Positions 55,060 through 63,699 of a stretch of 64,000 bases of DNA are shown in pieces. The stretch is from Mediterranea massiliensis (lineage in GTDB: Bacteria; Bacteroidota; Bacteroidia; Bacteroidales; Bacteroidaceae). Below the pieces are notes generated by a model, which worked only from the letters and a program-made list of their open reading frames with translations, was not told the DNA's origin and made no database searches. Position 1 is the first letter of the stretch; every line of letters begins with the position of its first letter. The position numbers and the translations under genes were made by a program. The DNA is taken from positions 1 to 64,000 of the forward strand of contig SUYA01000002.1 of the NCBI GenBank assembly GCA_015060695.1, in the 5' to 3' direction.

Positions 55060-57411
55060 ATGAACAAAATCATTAGCAAAGAACAATTCTCAGAGAAGGT
55101 GTTCAAGCTTGAAGTAGAGGCTCCGCTGATTGCCAAGTCGCGCAAAGCGGGCCATTTCGTCATAGTCCGTGTGGATGATAAAGGCGAACGCATGCCGCTG
55201 ACAATTGCAGGAGCTGACTTACAGAAAGGAACTATTACACTGGTAGTACAAACTGTAGGCTTGTCTTCTACCAAGTTGTGTCAACTGAATGAAGGAGACT
55301 ATGTGATGGACGTAGTAGGCCCGTTGGGACAAGCTACTCACATTGAAAACTTTGGTACCGTAATTTGTGCCGGTGGCGGTGTAGGTGTAGCTCCGATGCT
55401 ACCCATCATCCAAGCACTGAAAGAGGCCGGCAACCGAGTTATCTCTGTTTTAGCAGGTCGTTCAAAAGAACTGATTATCCTCGAAGAGGAAGTACGCAAG
55501 TCTTCAGACGAAGTAATTATCATGACCGACGACGGTTCGTATGGCACGAAAGGGTTGGTAACAGAAGGTATCGAGAGTGTCATCAAACGCGAGAAGGTGG
55601 ATAAATGTTTCGCCATCGGCCCGGCTATCATGATGAAATTCTGCTGCTTGCTGACCAAGAAATATGAAATTCCTACCGACGTATCATTGAATACCATCAT
55701 GGTGGATGGTACCGGTATGTGCGGTGCTTGCCGCATTACTGTGGGTGGCAAGACAAAGTTTGTTTGCGTGGATGGCCCTGAGTTTGACGGACATCAAGTG
55801 GACTTCGATGAGATGTTCAAGCGCATGGGTTCGTTCAAGGATGTAGAACGCGAAGAGATGAGCCACCTGGAACAGCACGTTTGCAAAGTGGAACCGCAAG
55901 CCGAAGTAACGAAAGAAGCGTGCAAACCATGTAGCGAAAAGGCTTGCCAAATGCCGATGGAAGAGCTGCTTGACCGCAAGGCTCCGTGGCGTGAAGAGCT
56001 TCGCAAGAGCATGAAGCCGAAGGAACGCACCGCCATCCAACGTTGCCCCATGAATGAACTTGACCCCGTTTATCGTGCTACAACCCGTACCGAAGAGGTG
56101 AACACAGGTTATACGAAAGAGCAGGCCATGACCGAAGCCAAACGTTGCCTGGATTGTGCCAACCCCACCTGTATGCAAGGTTGCCCGGTGAGCATCAACA
56201 TTCCCTCGTTCATCAAGAACGTGGAGCGCGGCGAATTCCTGGAAGCAGCCCGCGTACTGAAGCATACCTCTGCCCTGCCAGCCGTTTGCGGTCGTGTTTG
56301 TCCGCAAGAAAAGCAGTGCGAAAGCCAATGTATCCACCTGAAGATGAACGAACCGGCCGTTGCCATCGGCAACTTGGAACGTTTCGTGGCCGACTATGAA
56401 CGCGAAAGTGGCAACATCGTACTCCCCGAATTGGCACCTCGCAACGGCAAGAAGATTGCCGTAGTGGGTTCAGGCCCTGCCGGTCTCAGCTTTGCCGGTG
56501 ACATGGTGAAGTATGGATATGATGTAATGGTATTCGAAGCACTGCACGAAATTGGCGGTGTATTGAAGTATGGCATCCCCGAATTCCGTCTGCCCAATAA
56601 GATTGTAGACGTGGAAATAAACAACTTAGAGAAGATGGGCGTAAACTTCGTGAAGGACTGCATCATCGGTAAGACCATCGGTGTGGAAGAATTGCAGGCC
56701 GAAGGTTACCAGGGCATCTTTATTGCCAGTGGTGCCGGATTGCCCAACTTCATGAATATCCCCGGAGAGAACAGCGTGAACATCATGTCGTCTAACGAAT
56801 ACCTGACTCGTGTAAACCTGATGGATGCATCGAATCCGGAAACCGATACTCCAATAAACCCCGCCAAGAACGTGATGGTTGTGGGTGGTGGCAATACTGC
56901 CATGGACTCGTGCCGCACAGCCAAACGACTGGGCGCCGAAAAGGTATTCATCGTTTATCGCCGCAGCGAAGCCGAAATGCCTGCCCGACTCGAAGAGGTG
57001 AAGCACGCCAAAGAGGAAGGCATCGAGTTCCTCACTCTGCACAACCCATTGGAATATATTGCCGACGAAAAGGGTGCCGTGAAACAAGTAGTGCTGCAGA
57101 AGATGGAGCTTGGCGAACCCGATGCCAGCGGACGTCGCAGCCCGGTGGCTATCCCCGGTGCAACGGTTACATTGGATATAGACATGGCTGTGGTAGCCGT
57201 AGGCGTATCACCCAACCCCATTGTACCTACCTCGGTGAAGGGATTGGAGCTTGGACGCAAAAACACCATTGCCGTAAATGACGATATGCAAAGTAACATC
57301 CCCACCATCTATGCCGGCGGAGACATTGTGCGCGGTGGTGCAACCGTTATTCTGGCCATGGGCGACGGACGTCGTGCCGCAGCAGCCATGCACGAACACC
57401 TGAATGCATAA
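55060..57411 (+). CDS. NfnA/NfnB-like fusion: ferredoxin-NADP+ reductase subunit fused to glutamate-synthase-like subunit
   Basis: 783 aa. Residues 1-280 are like the NAD/FAD-binding subunit of dihydroorotate dehydrogenase B or NfnA, with a [2Fe-2S] Cys set around MCGACRITVGGKTKFVC. Residues about 310-783 are like the small subunit of glutamate synthase or NfnB: Cys clusters CLDCANPTCMQGCP and CGRVCPQEKQCESQC, FAD motif GSGPAGLSFAG, NADPH motif GGGNTAMDSCR. In clostridia these are two subunits of the electron-bifurcating NADH-dependent ferredoxin:NADP+ oxidoreductase. The fused form suggests the same job here; no glutamate synthase large subunit is adjacent. Confidence 0.88.
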   Translation: MNKIISKEQFSEKVFKLEVEAPLIAKSRKAGHFVIVRVDDKGERMPLTIAGADLQKGTITLVVQTVGLSSTKLCQLNEGDYVMDVVGPLGQATHIENFGTVICAGGGVGVAPMLPIIQALKEAGNRVISVLAGRSKELIILEEEVRKSSDEVIIMTDDGSYGTKGLVTEGIESVIKREKVDKCFAIGPAIMMKFCCLLTKKYEIPTDVSLNTIMVDGTGMCGACRITVGGKTKFVCVDGPEFDGHQVDFDEMFKRMGSFKDVEREEMSHLEQHVCKVEPQAEVTKEACKPCSEKACQMPMEELLDRKAPWREELRKSMKPKERTAIQRCPMNELDPVYRATTRTEEVNTGYTKEQAMTEAKRCLDCANPTCMQGCPVSINIPSFIKNVERGEFLEAARVLKHTSALPAVCGRVCPQEKQCESQCIHLKMNEPAVAIGNLERFVADYERESGNIVLPELAPRNGKKIAVVGSGPAGLSFAGDMVKYGYDVMVFEALHEIGGVLKYGIPEFRLPNKIVDVEINNLEKMGVNFVKDCIIGKTIGVEELQAEGYQGIFIASGAGLPNFMNIPGENSVNIMSSNEYLTRVNLMDASNPETDTPINPAKNVMVVGGGNTAMDSCRTAKRLGAEKVFIVYRRSEAEMPARLEEVKHAKEEGIEFLTLHNPLEYIADEKGAVKQVVLQKMELGEPDASGRRSPVAIPGATVTLDIDMAVVAVGVSPNPIVPTSVKGLELGRKNTIAVNDDMQSNIPTIYAGGDIVRGGATVILAMGDGRRAAAAMHEHLNA

Positions 57412-57441
57412 AAGGCTGTAAGCCGAAAGCATAAACACAGA

Positions 57442-57480
57442 AAAGGGTTGCTTCCCATCATTTGGGGAGCAACCCTTTAT
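57442..57480 (+). terminator. Terminator of the NfnAB-like gene
   Basis: AAAGGGTTGCTTCCC (57442-57456) pairs with GGGGAGCAACCCTTT (57464-57478); the short T-rich sequence that follows is weak. Confidence 0.8.
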
Positions 57481-57512
57481 ATTTAGTAATCAAAGAGTTA
57501 TAGTTTCCTTCA

Positions 57513-57622
57513 TTTTCCACGAATGGAAACTGTCGTTTCCTCGCATGGAAACGCCGGTTTCTTAGTTAGGAAACGCGCGTTTCCCAGTTAGGAAACGACA
57601 GTTTCTTCGCAAGGAAACGGAA
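57513..57622. repeat. Five-unit tandem array of palindromes, exact 22-bp period
   Basis: Units start at 57513, 57535, 57557, 57579 and 57601, all 22 bp long. Each is GTTTCC-N6-GGAAAC (TTTTCC in the first, GTTTCT in two) plus a 4-bp spacer (TGTC, GCCG, GCGC, GACA, GGAA). The central six bases vary (ACGAAT, TCGCAT, TAGTTA, CAGTTA, TCGCAA). The array ends 6 bp before the stop codon of the minus-strand DUF6078 gene. Architecture is the same as in 16395-16505, sequence unrelated. Confidence 0.9.
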
Positions 57623-57628
57623 AGGAAA

Positions 57629-58075
57629 TTAAGCATTCCAATCGTACTCGTTCTGATAAGCGTCAAAACAGTCGGCTACCTCCATGCCTAACCTTTCGAC
57701 CAGCGTTACAATGAATCGTTGCTCAGTGGGATGAATCAATCTTTCTCCCTTTCGTATTTGGTAATAAACCTTCCGTCCAAAATGAGCAATCATATGTCTC
57801 CGGAAGCTATCGGCAATTGCCACAGGCAATATTTTTGTCAGCTTCAAGAAGCCACGTGCATACTTTACCGGTGTATTGGGCAGGTAGTGTTGACAGTTAT
57901 TTCCCCGCGCTTCTAAGTATCGGGCATCCATCAACGATAGGAAGGGTTGGTCGGCCGGTGTATATTTCCATGCCAGGTATCGCAAACATGTTTCTCGCTT
58001 GGGACACGATTTTATGGCACAATATCCGAAGAAAAAGGGAACTTTGGTGTAATCGAAATCAGTTTTCATAAGCAT
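57629..58075 (-). CDS. DUF6078-like hypothetical protein
   Basis: 148 aa, soluble. Four Cys residues in the N-terminal half (GYCAIKSCPKRETCLRYL and, further on, NNCQHYLP) look like a metal-binding site. The C-terminal half is helical and basic (DSFRRHMIAHFGRKVYYQIR). I assign it to the DUF6078 group of Bacteroidales from memory. A TATCTTTA sequence (minus strand) upstream is one base away from a -7 box. The 22-bp palindromic array follows its 3' end. Function unknown. Confidence 0.65.
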   Translation of the reverse strand: MLMKTDFDYTKVPFFFGYCAIKSCPKRETCLRYLAWKYTPADQPFLSLMDARYLEARGNNCQHYLPNTPVKYARGFLKLTKILPVAIADSFRRHMIAHFGRKVYYQIRKGERLIHPTEQRFIVTLVERLGMEVADCFDAYQNEYDWNA

Positions 58076-58181
58076 TTTTCCGTTAAAAGTTTCATGAGGT
58101 AAAGATACAACATTTGCCGTAGGATGTCAATAGTACAACGAATATTCTTTATACAAATTTGCATTTTTAGCAAACAATTTT

Positions 58182-58448
58182 TACCTTTGCTCCGTTGTAT
58201 ATATACAAAAAAGAAAAAGCGTTATGCTTATCTTATAAAGTTCCACGCTTTTTGTAATTTAGAAAAAATGTTCTTTTGGAACTAAAGAACAATTAAAGAA
58301 GAAAGGAAAACAGCCTATGTGTATCGCTATTATTTTAGCTGTAAGCATTGCCATCTATATCCATTACCTCCATTGATAGCAAAGGAAACAGTGGCAACAA
58401 TCGTTTAAAAAAAGTAACCCTGCCTACTCATCTCGAGCAAGCAGGGTT
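58182..58448 (+). ncRNA. Short structured transcript with possible micropeptide
   Basis: TACCTTTG at 58182-58189 predicts a start near 58196. Three hairpins follow: AAAAAGCGT/ACGCTTTTT (58214-58222 and 58245-58253), GTTCTTT/AAAGAAC (58270-58276 and 58284-58290) and a terminator AACCCTGC/GCAGGGTT (58416-58423 and 58441-58448) with a T run. The only obvious frame is the 19-codon one at 58317. The transcript would be about 255 nt. Confidence 0.5.
58317..58376 (+). CDS. Possible 19-aa hydrophobic micropeptide
   Basis: ATG at 58317, preceded by the purine-rich GAAAGGAAAA, opens a 19-codon frame ending with TGA. The peptide is one hydrophobic helix (MCIAIILAVSIAIYI) with a polar end (HYLH), similar in character to type I toxin peptides or other single-helix micropeptides. 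It lies between a promoter and a terminator. No antisense promoter was recognised. Translation is not proven. Confidence 0.35.
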   Translation: MCIAIILAVSIAIYIHYLH

Positions 58449-58489
58449 TTTGAAAAAATTTAAAATTATTCTATTATGAAACATTTATA

Positions 58490-58840
58490 TTATACTACTC
58501 CATTGGTTGCCGGATCGGGGAAGACGATAGCAGGTTTAAACAACTTTGCCTCCTCGAAATCCATCAGTGCATAAGCCATAATAATGACAATATCTCCAGG
58601 CTGTACCTTACGAGCCGCTGCACCGTTCAGACAAATCTTTCCCGAACCACGTTCACCTTTTATAACATAGGTCTCGAAGCGTTCGCCATTGTTATTATCT
58701 ACAATAGCCACCTTCTCGCCGGCAATTAGGTTAGCCGCCTCCATTAGGTCTTCGTCAATGGTAATGCTACCCATATAATTCAAATTGGCTTCGGTAACGC
58801 GAGCGCAATGAATCTTTGATTTCAAAACTTCAATCAACAT
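58490..58840 (-). CDS. panD: Aspartate 1-decarboxylase
   Basis: 116 aa from the ATG at 58840. With this start the autocatalytic cleavage site falls at Gly24-Ser25 (NYMGSITID), the standard position; the TTG at 58852 would shift it by four. [17 protein letters not shown] is the typical later motif. The proenzyme cuts itself to form a pyruvoyl group and makes beta-alanine for pantothenate. It lies directly behind panC on the same strand. Confidence 0.93.
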   Translation of the reverse strand: MLIEVLKSKIHCARVTEANLNYMGSITIDEDLMEAANLIAGEKVAIVDNNNGERFETYVIKGERGSGKICLNGAAARKVQPGDIVIIMAYALMDFEEAKLFKPAIVFPDPATNGVV

Positions 58841-58855
58841 ATCTTTCTGCAATTC

Positions 58856-59701
58856 TTATTCTTTATATTTAATATTGTCAATCAGTCGAACCTCTCCACA
58901 AAATACCGTAATGCATCCTACGGCATAGTCGGTTTCGCTCCAATCGGCAATAGGTTGCAACGTGCGTCCGTCCACCAATGCGAAGTATTCCAAGCGCAAT
59001 CCGGGCGCAACGTTTATGGCCTCTTCCACAAATTGGCAAGTCTGGGCCACTGTGTGCGACGCTGCAAAGGTACGACTTTCAAACAATGTCTGCGAAATTT
59101 TCAGCGCATTTTTACGTTCTTCTTCATTTAAACGGGTGTTACGACTACTCAACGCCAACCCATCCGCCTCTCGAACAATGGGGCATCCTACTATTTCAAG
59201 CGGATAATTCATCTGACGAACCATCTCGCGAATAATAGCCAATTGTTGGAAATCTTTTTCTCCGAAGTAGGCCCTATGGGGCATAACGGCATCGAACAAT
59301 TTACTGACAATCTGACAAACACCGTTGAAGTGTCCGGGGCGGAATGCCCCCTCCATCACCGTATCGAGTGGTGCGTAGCTAAACTGACGCATATCGGGTT
59401 CGGGATACATCTCATCTACTGACGGAGCGAACACGAACGATGCACCGCAAGCCTCAAGCAAGCGACAATCAGCATCCAATGTTCTGGGATACTTAGCCAA
59501 ATCGTTTTGGTCGTTAAATTGTGTCGGATTGACAAATACACTTACTACGGCCACTTCATTTTCAGCCACACAACGCTTCACTAACGAAGCGTGTCCTTCG
59601 TGAAGGGCACCCATTGTAGGCACCAGCCCCACTTGTTTACCCTGAGCTTTCAGAAAGGAAAGTTCGCCTTGCAAGTCCTTGATAGTATGTACTATTTTCA
59701 T
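58856..59701 (-). CDS. panC: Pantothenate synthetase
   Basis: 281 aa from the ATG at 59701 ([10 protein letters not shown]), chosen because the longer frame adds 19 residues without family similarity. [29 protein letters not shown] and [15 protein letters not shown] are the ATP and pantoate-binding motifs. It joins pantoate and beta-alanine using ATP. With panD it forms the last steps of pantothenate synthesis. It is divergent from the GT5-like gene. Confidence 0.95.
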   Translation of the reverse strand: MKIVHTIKDLQGELSFLKAQGKQVGLVPTMGALHEGHASLVKRCVAENEVAVVSVFVNPTQFNDQNDLAKYPRTLDADCRLLEACGASFVFAPSVDEMYPEPDMRQFSYAPLDTVMEGAFRPGHFNGVCQIVSKLFDAVMPHRAYFGEKDFQQLAIIREMVRQMNYPLEIVGCPIVREADGLALSSRNTRLNEEERKNALKISQTLFESRTFAASHTVAQTCQFVEEAINVAPGLRLEYFALVDGRTLQPIADWSETDYAVGCITVFCGEVRLIDNIKYKE

Positions 59702-59888
59702 TTCTTGAACGTTTGATAACTTAGTGTTTGTTCTGAAAAACGGTGCAAAATAAACCAATATTCTCCATATAAAGAAGAAATAACCTAAAATAATGCAAAA
59801 AAACTCTCATTTCATCCCTCTAATACAATCTTTTTACTACTGAAAATTAGCCACTTAACAAAAGATAAAGAATTATAAAAGCATCATT

Positions 59889-59922
59889 TTTGTCCAAATG
59901 TGCATTTTTTTTTGTACCTTTG
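59889..59922 (+). promoter_or_regulatory. Promoter of the GT5-like gene
   Basis: TTTG at 59889-59892 and TACCTTTG at 59915-59922, 22 bp apart; 29 bp before the ATG. Confidence 0.6.
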
Positions 59923-59951
59923 CAAAATAAATAGAGAATTAAAAGTATAAT

Positions 59952-60788
59952 ATGGCAAAGGCAAACAAGGTTTTATTCATTAACCAAGAGATTTCTCCAT
60001 ACGTTTCTGAAACAGAATTGTCGCTTGCAGGTAGAAGCCTGCCGCAATCTATTCAAGAAAGAGGTAAAGAGATTCGTACATTTATGCCCAAATGGGGTAA
60101 CATCAACGAACGCCGTAACCAACTGCACGAAGTGATTCGTTTGTCCGGTATGAATCTTATTATTGACGACACTGACCATCCCCTCATCATAAAAGTAGCC
60201 TCTATCCAATCGGCCCGTATGCAGGTCTATTTTATAGACAACGACGACTACTTCCAAAACCGTTTACAGATTACAGACGAAAACGGGAATGAATATGAGG
60301 ACAACGATGCTCGTACCATTTTCTATGCCAGAGGTGTATTGGAAACCGTAAAAAAATTGCGTTGGTGTCCCGATGTCATCCATTGCAACGGTTGGCTCAC
60401 CTCCCTCGCACCTCTTTACATCAAGAAGGCTTACAAAGAAGAACCTTCGTTCAGAGATGCCAAAGTTGTCATTTCAATCTATGAAGAAGACTTCAAGCAA
60501 AGTTTCCACAGCGACTATACCAGCAAATTAATGCTGAAAGGCGTCTGTAAAAAGGACATAGCCAACCTAAAAGACCCCATCGACTATGTCACCCTTAGCA
60601 AATTATCCATCGACTTTGCCGACGGCATCATATTGCATAGCGACAAGGTGAATGCTGAATTGGCCGAATATGCCCGCAACAGCGGCAAACCCGTATTAGA
60701 GCCACAAGCTCCCGAAGCATTTGCAGATGCCTGCTGCCAATTCTACAACATCGTATGTGGTTCGGAAGGAGAAGAGGAAGAAGACTAA
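59952..60788 (+). CDS. Truncated glycogen/starch synthase-like protein (GT5 N-terminal domain only)
   Basis: 278 aa, compared with about 480 for a full glycogen synthase. It matches the N-terminal Rossmann domain: VLFINQEISPYVSETELS near the start, DVIHCNGWLTSLAPLYIK in the middle. In place of the usual KTGGL there is ETELSLAG, and the C-terminal GT-B half that binds ADP-glucose is absent; the end is an acidic tail (GSEGEEEED). This short form is a Bacteroidales variant and may not be a catalyst. The DUF4270 gene follows 45 bp later. Confidence 0.82.
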   Translation: MAKANKVLFINQEISPYVSETELSLAGRSLPQSIQERGKEIRTFMPKWGNINERRNQLHEVIRLSGMNLIIDDTDHPLIIKVASIQSARMQVYFIDNDDYFQNRLQITDENGNEYEDNDARTIFYARGVLETVKKLRWCPDVIHCNGWLTSLAPLYIKKAYKEEPSFRDAKVVISIYEEDFKQSFHSDYTSKLMLKGVCKKDIANLKDPIDYVTLSKLSIDFADGIILHSDKVNAELAEYARNSGKPVLEPQAPEAFADACCQFYNIVCGSEGEEEED

Positions 60789-60833
60789 TTCACTAAAGCA
60801 AACATAAATAAGAAAAGGCACAAAATACTGAAT

Positions 60834-62429
60834 ATGAAAAGAATGAAATACTTAGGAACGCTGATTTGTACACTCCTGCTACTAATAGGATGTGACGACA
60901 ACACCGGTTCGCTGGGCATTGATATGCTACCTGATACAGACGGATTGATTACAAAAACCAAGATATACGAAGTAAGCACCCGCTCTGTAGCCGTAGATTC
61001 AGTTTACGCTAAAACCAGTACCGGATATGTAGGCAAATTTACCGACCCCGAATTCGGTTACTACGAATCCAGTTTCCTAACCGAACTGAACTGTACCGAA
61101 AACTTCCGCTTCCCCGCCGTTTACAAATACGATGAAGCAACCAAAACCGGTAGCGGAAACATGGCCGGCGACTCTATTGTATCTACCGCCCTCGTGGTTT
61201 ACTACTCAACTTGGTTTGGTGATTCGCTGAACGCCTGCCGAATGAGTGTTTATGAATTGGACAAACGATTGGAAAAGAATCGGTACACCAACATCAACCC
61301 CGAACTATATTACGACAAATACAATCCGGATGCATTAATCGGCCGCAAAGCCTACTCAGCATTCGATACTTCAGTCCCCGACTCTATCCGCTATGAAACC
61401 GATGCTTATGGCGACTACACTTACTACCCCAACATCACATTCAATATGGACAAAGAGTTCGGCAATGAAATTCTTCGACTTAATCGTGAACATCCCGAAT
61501 ACTTCAAGAATGCAGACACCTTTATAGATAATATATTTAAAGGTATTTACGTCAAAAGTGATATGGGCGACGGAACCATTCTATACATAGACCGTGTTGA
61601 CATGAAAATGATGCTCTGCCAACATTATGTAGATACCTTAGGAGTAGCCTTGAAGTGTAAAGATGGTACAGACTCCTTGTCGTATGCCTACTACACAGTA
61701 TTCTCATCTACCAAAGAGGTTATTCAAGCCAACCAATTCCTCAATTCAGACATCATAGCCGAACGAGTTGCCGAAGAAGGACATACCTACTTAAAATCAC
61801 CAGTAGGTATCTTCACAGAAGCAACCATGCCTTATGATCAGATACACAAGGAATTGGAAGGTGACACTTTGAACTCTGTAAAAATGACTTTCACCAATTA
61901 CAATCAAGAAAGCAATTACGAATTCAGCATGGATGCTCCGACCGACGTACTGCTTATCCGTAAAAACGAAGTGAAAGACTTCTTTGAAAACAACAAATTG
62001 CCGGACAACATTACATCTTATACAGCCACACACAATGCCGTGGCTACCAACCAATACACCTTTTCAAACATCTCACGTTTGGTAACCGCCTGCATCAATG
62101 AAAAAAACGAGGCGAAGAAAAAGGCTGGAAGTAGTTGGAATGAGGAACAATGGATAGCCGAAAATCCGGATTGGGACAAAGTGTTATTAATGCCTGTCGT
62201 GCTACAATACGAAACAACAGGTAATTATAACCAAACAATGACCGGTATCCAAAACGACTTAAAACCCAGTTATGCCAAGTTGTTAGGTGGCCCGAAAGGT
62301 ACCAACTTAGACATCGAAGTAACCTATACAATCTTTGACGAAGCCCAAAAAATTGCCGCCAAAGACTATAGCAATTATAAAGAAGACATCCCACAACACA
62401 TCCGTGAACGGATGAATCTAAAGAAATAA
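60834..62429 (+). CDS. DUF4270 family lipoprotein
   Basis: 531 aa. Signal MKRMKYLGTLICTLLLLIGC has the lipobox Cys20, and the mature start DDNTGSLGIDMLPDTD is typical for DUF4270. The rest is beta-rich with many Tyr and Thr, including STGYVGKFTDPEFGYYESSF. Probably an outer-membrane lipoprotein of Bacteroidetes. Lies downstream of the GT5-like gene, an arrangement that appears to be conserved in this group. Confidence 0.88.
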   Translation: MKRMKYLGTLICTLLLLIGCDDNTGSLGIDMLPDTDGLITKTKIYEVSTRSVAVDSVYAKTSTGYVGKFTDPEFGYYESSFLTELNCTENFRFPAVYKYDEATKTGSGNMAGDSIVSTALVVYYSTWFGDSLNACRMSVYELDKRLEKNRYTNINPELYYDKYNPDALIGRKAYSAFDTSVPDSIRYETDAYGDYTYYPNITFNMDKEFGNEILRLNREHPEYFKNADTFIDNIFKGIYVKSDMGDGTILYIDRVDMKMMLCQHYVDTLGVALKCKDGTDSLSYAYYTVFSSTKEVIQANQFLNSDIIAERVAEEGHTYLKSPVGIFTEATMPYDQIHKELEGDTLNSVKMTFTNYNQESNYEFSMDAPTDVLLIRKNEVKDFFENNKLPDNITSYTATHNAVATNQYTFSNISRLVTACINEKNEAKKKAGSSWNEEQWIAENPDWDKVLLMPVVLQYETTGNYNQTMTGIQNDLKPSYAKLLGGPKGTNLDIEVTYTIFDEAQKIAAKDYSNYKEDIPQHIRERMNLKK

Positions 62430-62443
62430 CACAGCAAATAAAT

Positions 62444-62494
62444 CATGGCAACAATCGCTAAAACTCTTTATAGAGTAACGTGATTGTTGCCATG
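62444..62494 (+). terminator. Terminator of the GT5-DUF4270 operon
   Basis: CATGGCAACAATC (62444-62456) and GATTGTTGCCATG (62482-62494) pair perfectly; the loop contains the palindrome ACTCTTTATAGAGT. Confidence 0.75.
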
Positions 62495-62556
62495 TTTGCT
62501 ATTCGTAGATTCCATTGTATGGAACAGAGTATAATTAACCTATAAACCAATTCGCA

Positions 62557-63699
62557 ATGAGGAAAATTTGGCTATTGTCGTTATCTGCATTCTTTTTCTG
62601 CTTAACATCCTGTTATGAAAAAACAGAATTGAATCAGGAAGGATTCAAAGTTTACAAAGTAGATTTGGACAAGAAAATCAAACCTTTCGAGGAAATCTTC
62701 TCCAAGGCGGAAGTGATACCATTAGAAACGACCGATTCTTGTCTGATTACTTATATGAACAAGATAACTCCTATCGGCGATGAGTATTTCGTTCACGAAC
62801 GAGAAGTGCATAAACTTTATGTTTATGGGCAGGATGGGAAATTCAGAAGACGGATAAGCCGATACGGACAGGGCCCGAATGAATATATCAGTATGTTCGA
62901 CTGTGTAATAGATGCGCCCAACAATGATATATTTATGCTAAGTCCTTACGGAATAGTCAAGCAATTTGATATGAACGGAAAATTGAAACGCAATCTTGAG
63001 CTTCCTTACCGCCCACATTATTACTCGATGGAATTGGTTAATGACACTTGTTTTGCCACTTGGTCATGTCTTGAGCCAGACGAGGATTGCATCTTGGTAC
63101 TTCATAAGGAAACACTGGACACCATCAATAGCTTTTGGAGAGACGACCGTATGTTCAATAACCAACAACAGGCTCCTTTCCATCGCCTGGGTAAAAAGGT
63201 ATTCTATTCCAACAATCTGAGACAGAAGGTGCTTGAGGTATCTCCTTTAGGACTAATCCCAGCATACCTATGGGACTTCGGGAAATACAACATGGACAGC
63301 CGTTTGGATTACTATTTAAGTTTAGAGAATCCCAATGACAGAAACAATGCTATCATTGACGAAATTGGAACACCCATGCGTCCGTTCAGTCTCAGACAAC
63401 AAGCCCAAAACCAAAAGTACAGTTATGCTTCTCTTGTAAGAGAACTAGAGATGCGTCCTTTAATGACCCACGTATTTTATGACAAGGAAAATGATAGAAG
63501 TTTTGCCTTTGATTATCTGGACGAACAATGCGAACTGAATTTTCCTCTTTATATGGATGATGAATGTTTCATCTCGGACATTTATTACGATAAGCGCGAA
63601 ACGTACAAATCCATTCTCACAGAATCGGAATACAAGAAGCTGGAAGCAATGTTGGAAGATGACAACCCTTGCCTGCTGAAACTTTATTTCAAGAAATGA
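62557..63699 (+). CDS. 6-bladed beta-propeller lipoprotein
   Basis: 380 aa. The signal ends FFFCLTSC (lipobox). Blades include VIPLETTDSCLITYMNKITP, HKLYVYGQDGKFRRRISRYG with QGPNEY, a characteristic turn of the Bacteroidetes 6-bladed propeller family, and IFMLSPYGIVKQFDMNGKL. It shares its stop with the start of the next gene (ATGA at 63696-63699), so the two are coupled. Function unknown; it is distantly like the propeller at 37761-38879. Confidence 0.85.
   Translation: MRKIWLLSLSAFFFCLTSCYEKTELNQEGFKVYKVDLDKKIKPFEEIFSKAEVIPLETTDSCLITYMNKITPIGDEYFVHEREVHKLYVYGQDGKFRRRISRYGQGPNEYISMFDCVIDAPNNDIFMLSPYGIVKQFDMNGKLKRNLELPYRPHYYSMELVNDTCFATWSCLEPDEDCILVLHKETLDTINSFWRDDRMFNNQQQAPFHRLGKKVFYSNNLRQKVLEVSPLGLIPAYLWDFGKYNMDSRLDYYLSLENPNDRNNAIIDEIGTPMRPFSLRQQAQNQKYSYASLVRELEMRPLMTHVFYDKENDRSFAFDYLDEQCELNFPLYMDDECFISDIYYDKRETYKSILTESEYKKLEAMLEDDNPCLLKLYFKK

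Noticed and set aside
57513..57622. CRISPR array or a simple multiple terminator
   Set aside because: Spacers are only 4 bp and there is no T tract; the NfnAB-like gene already has a strong terminator at 57442-57480.
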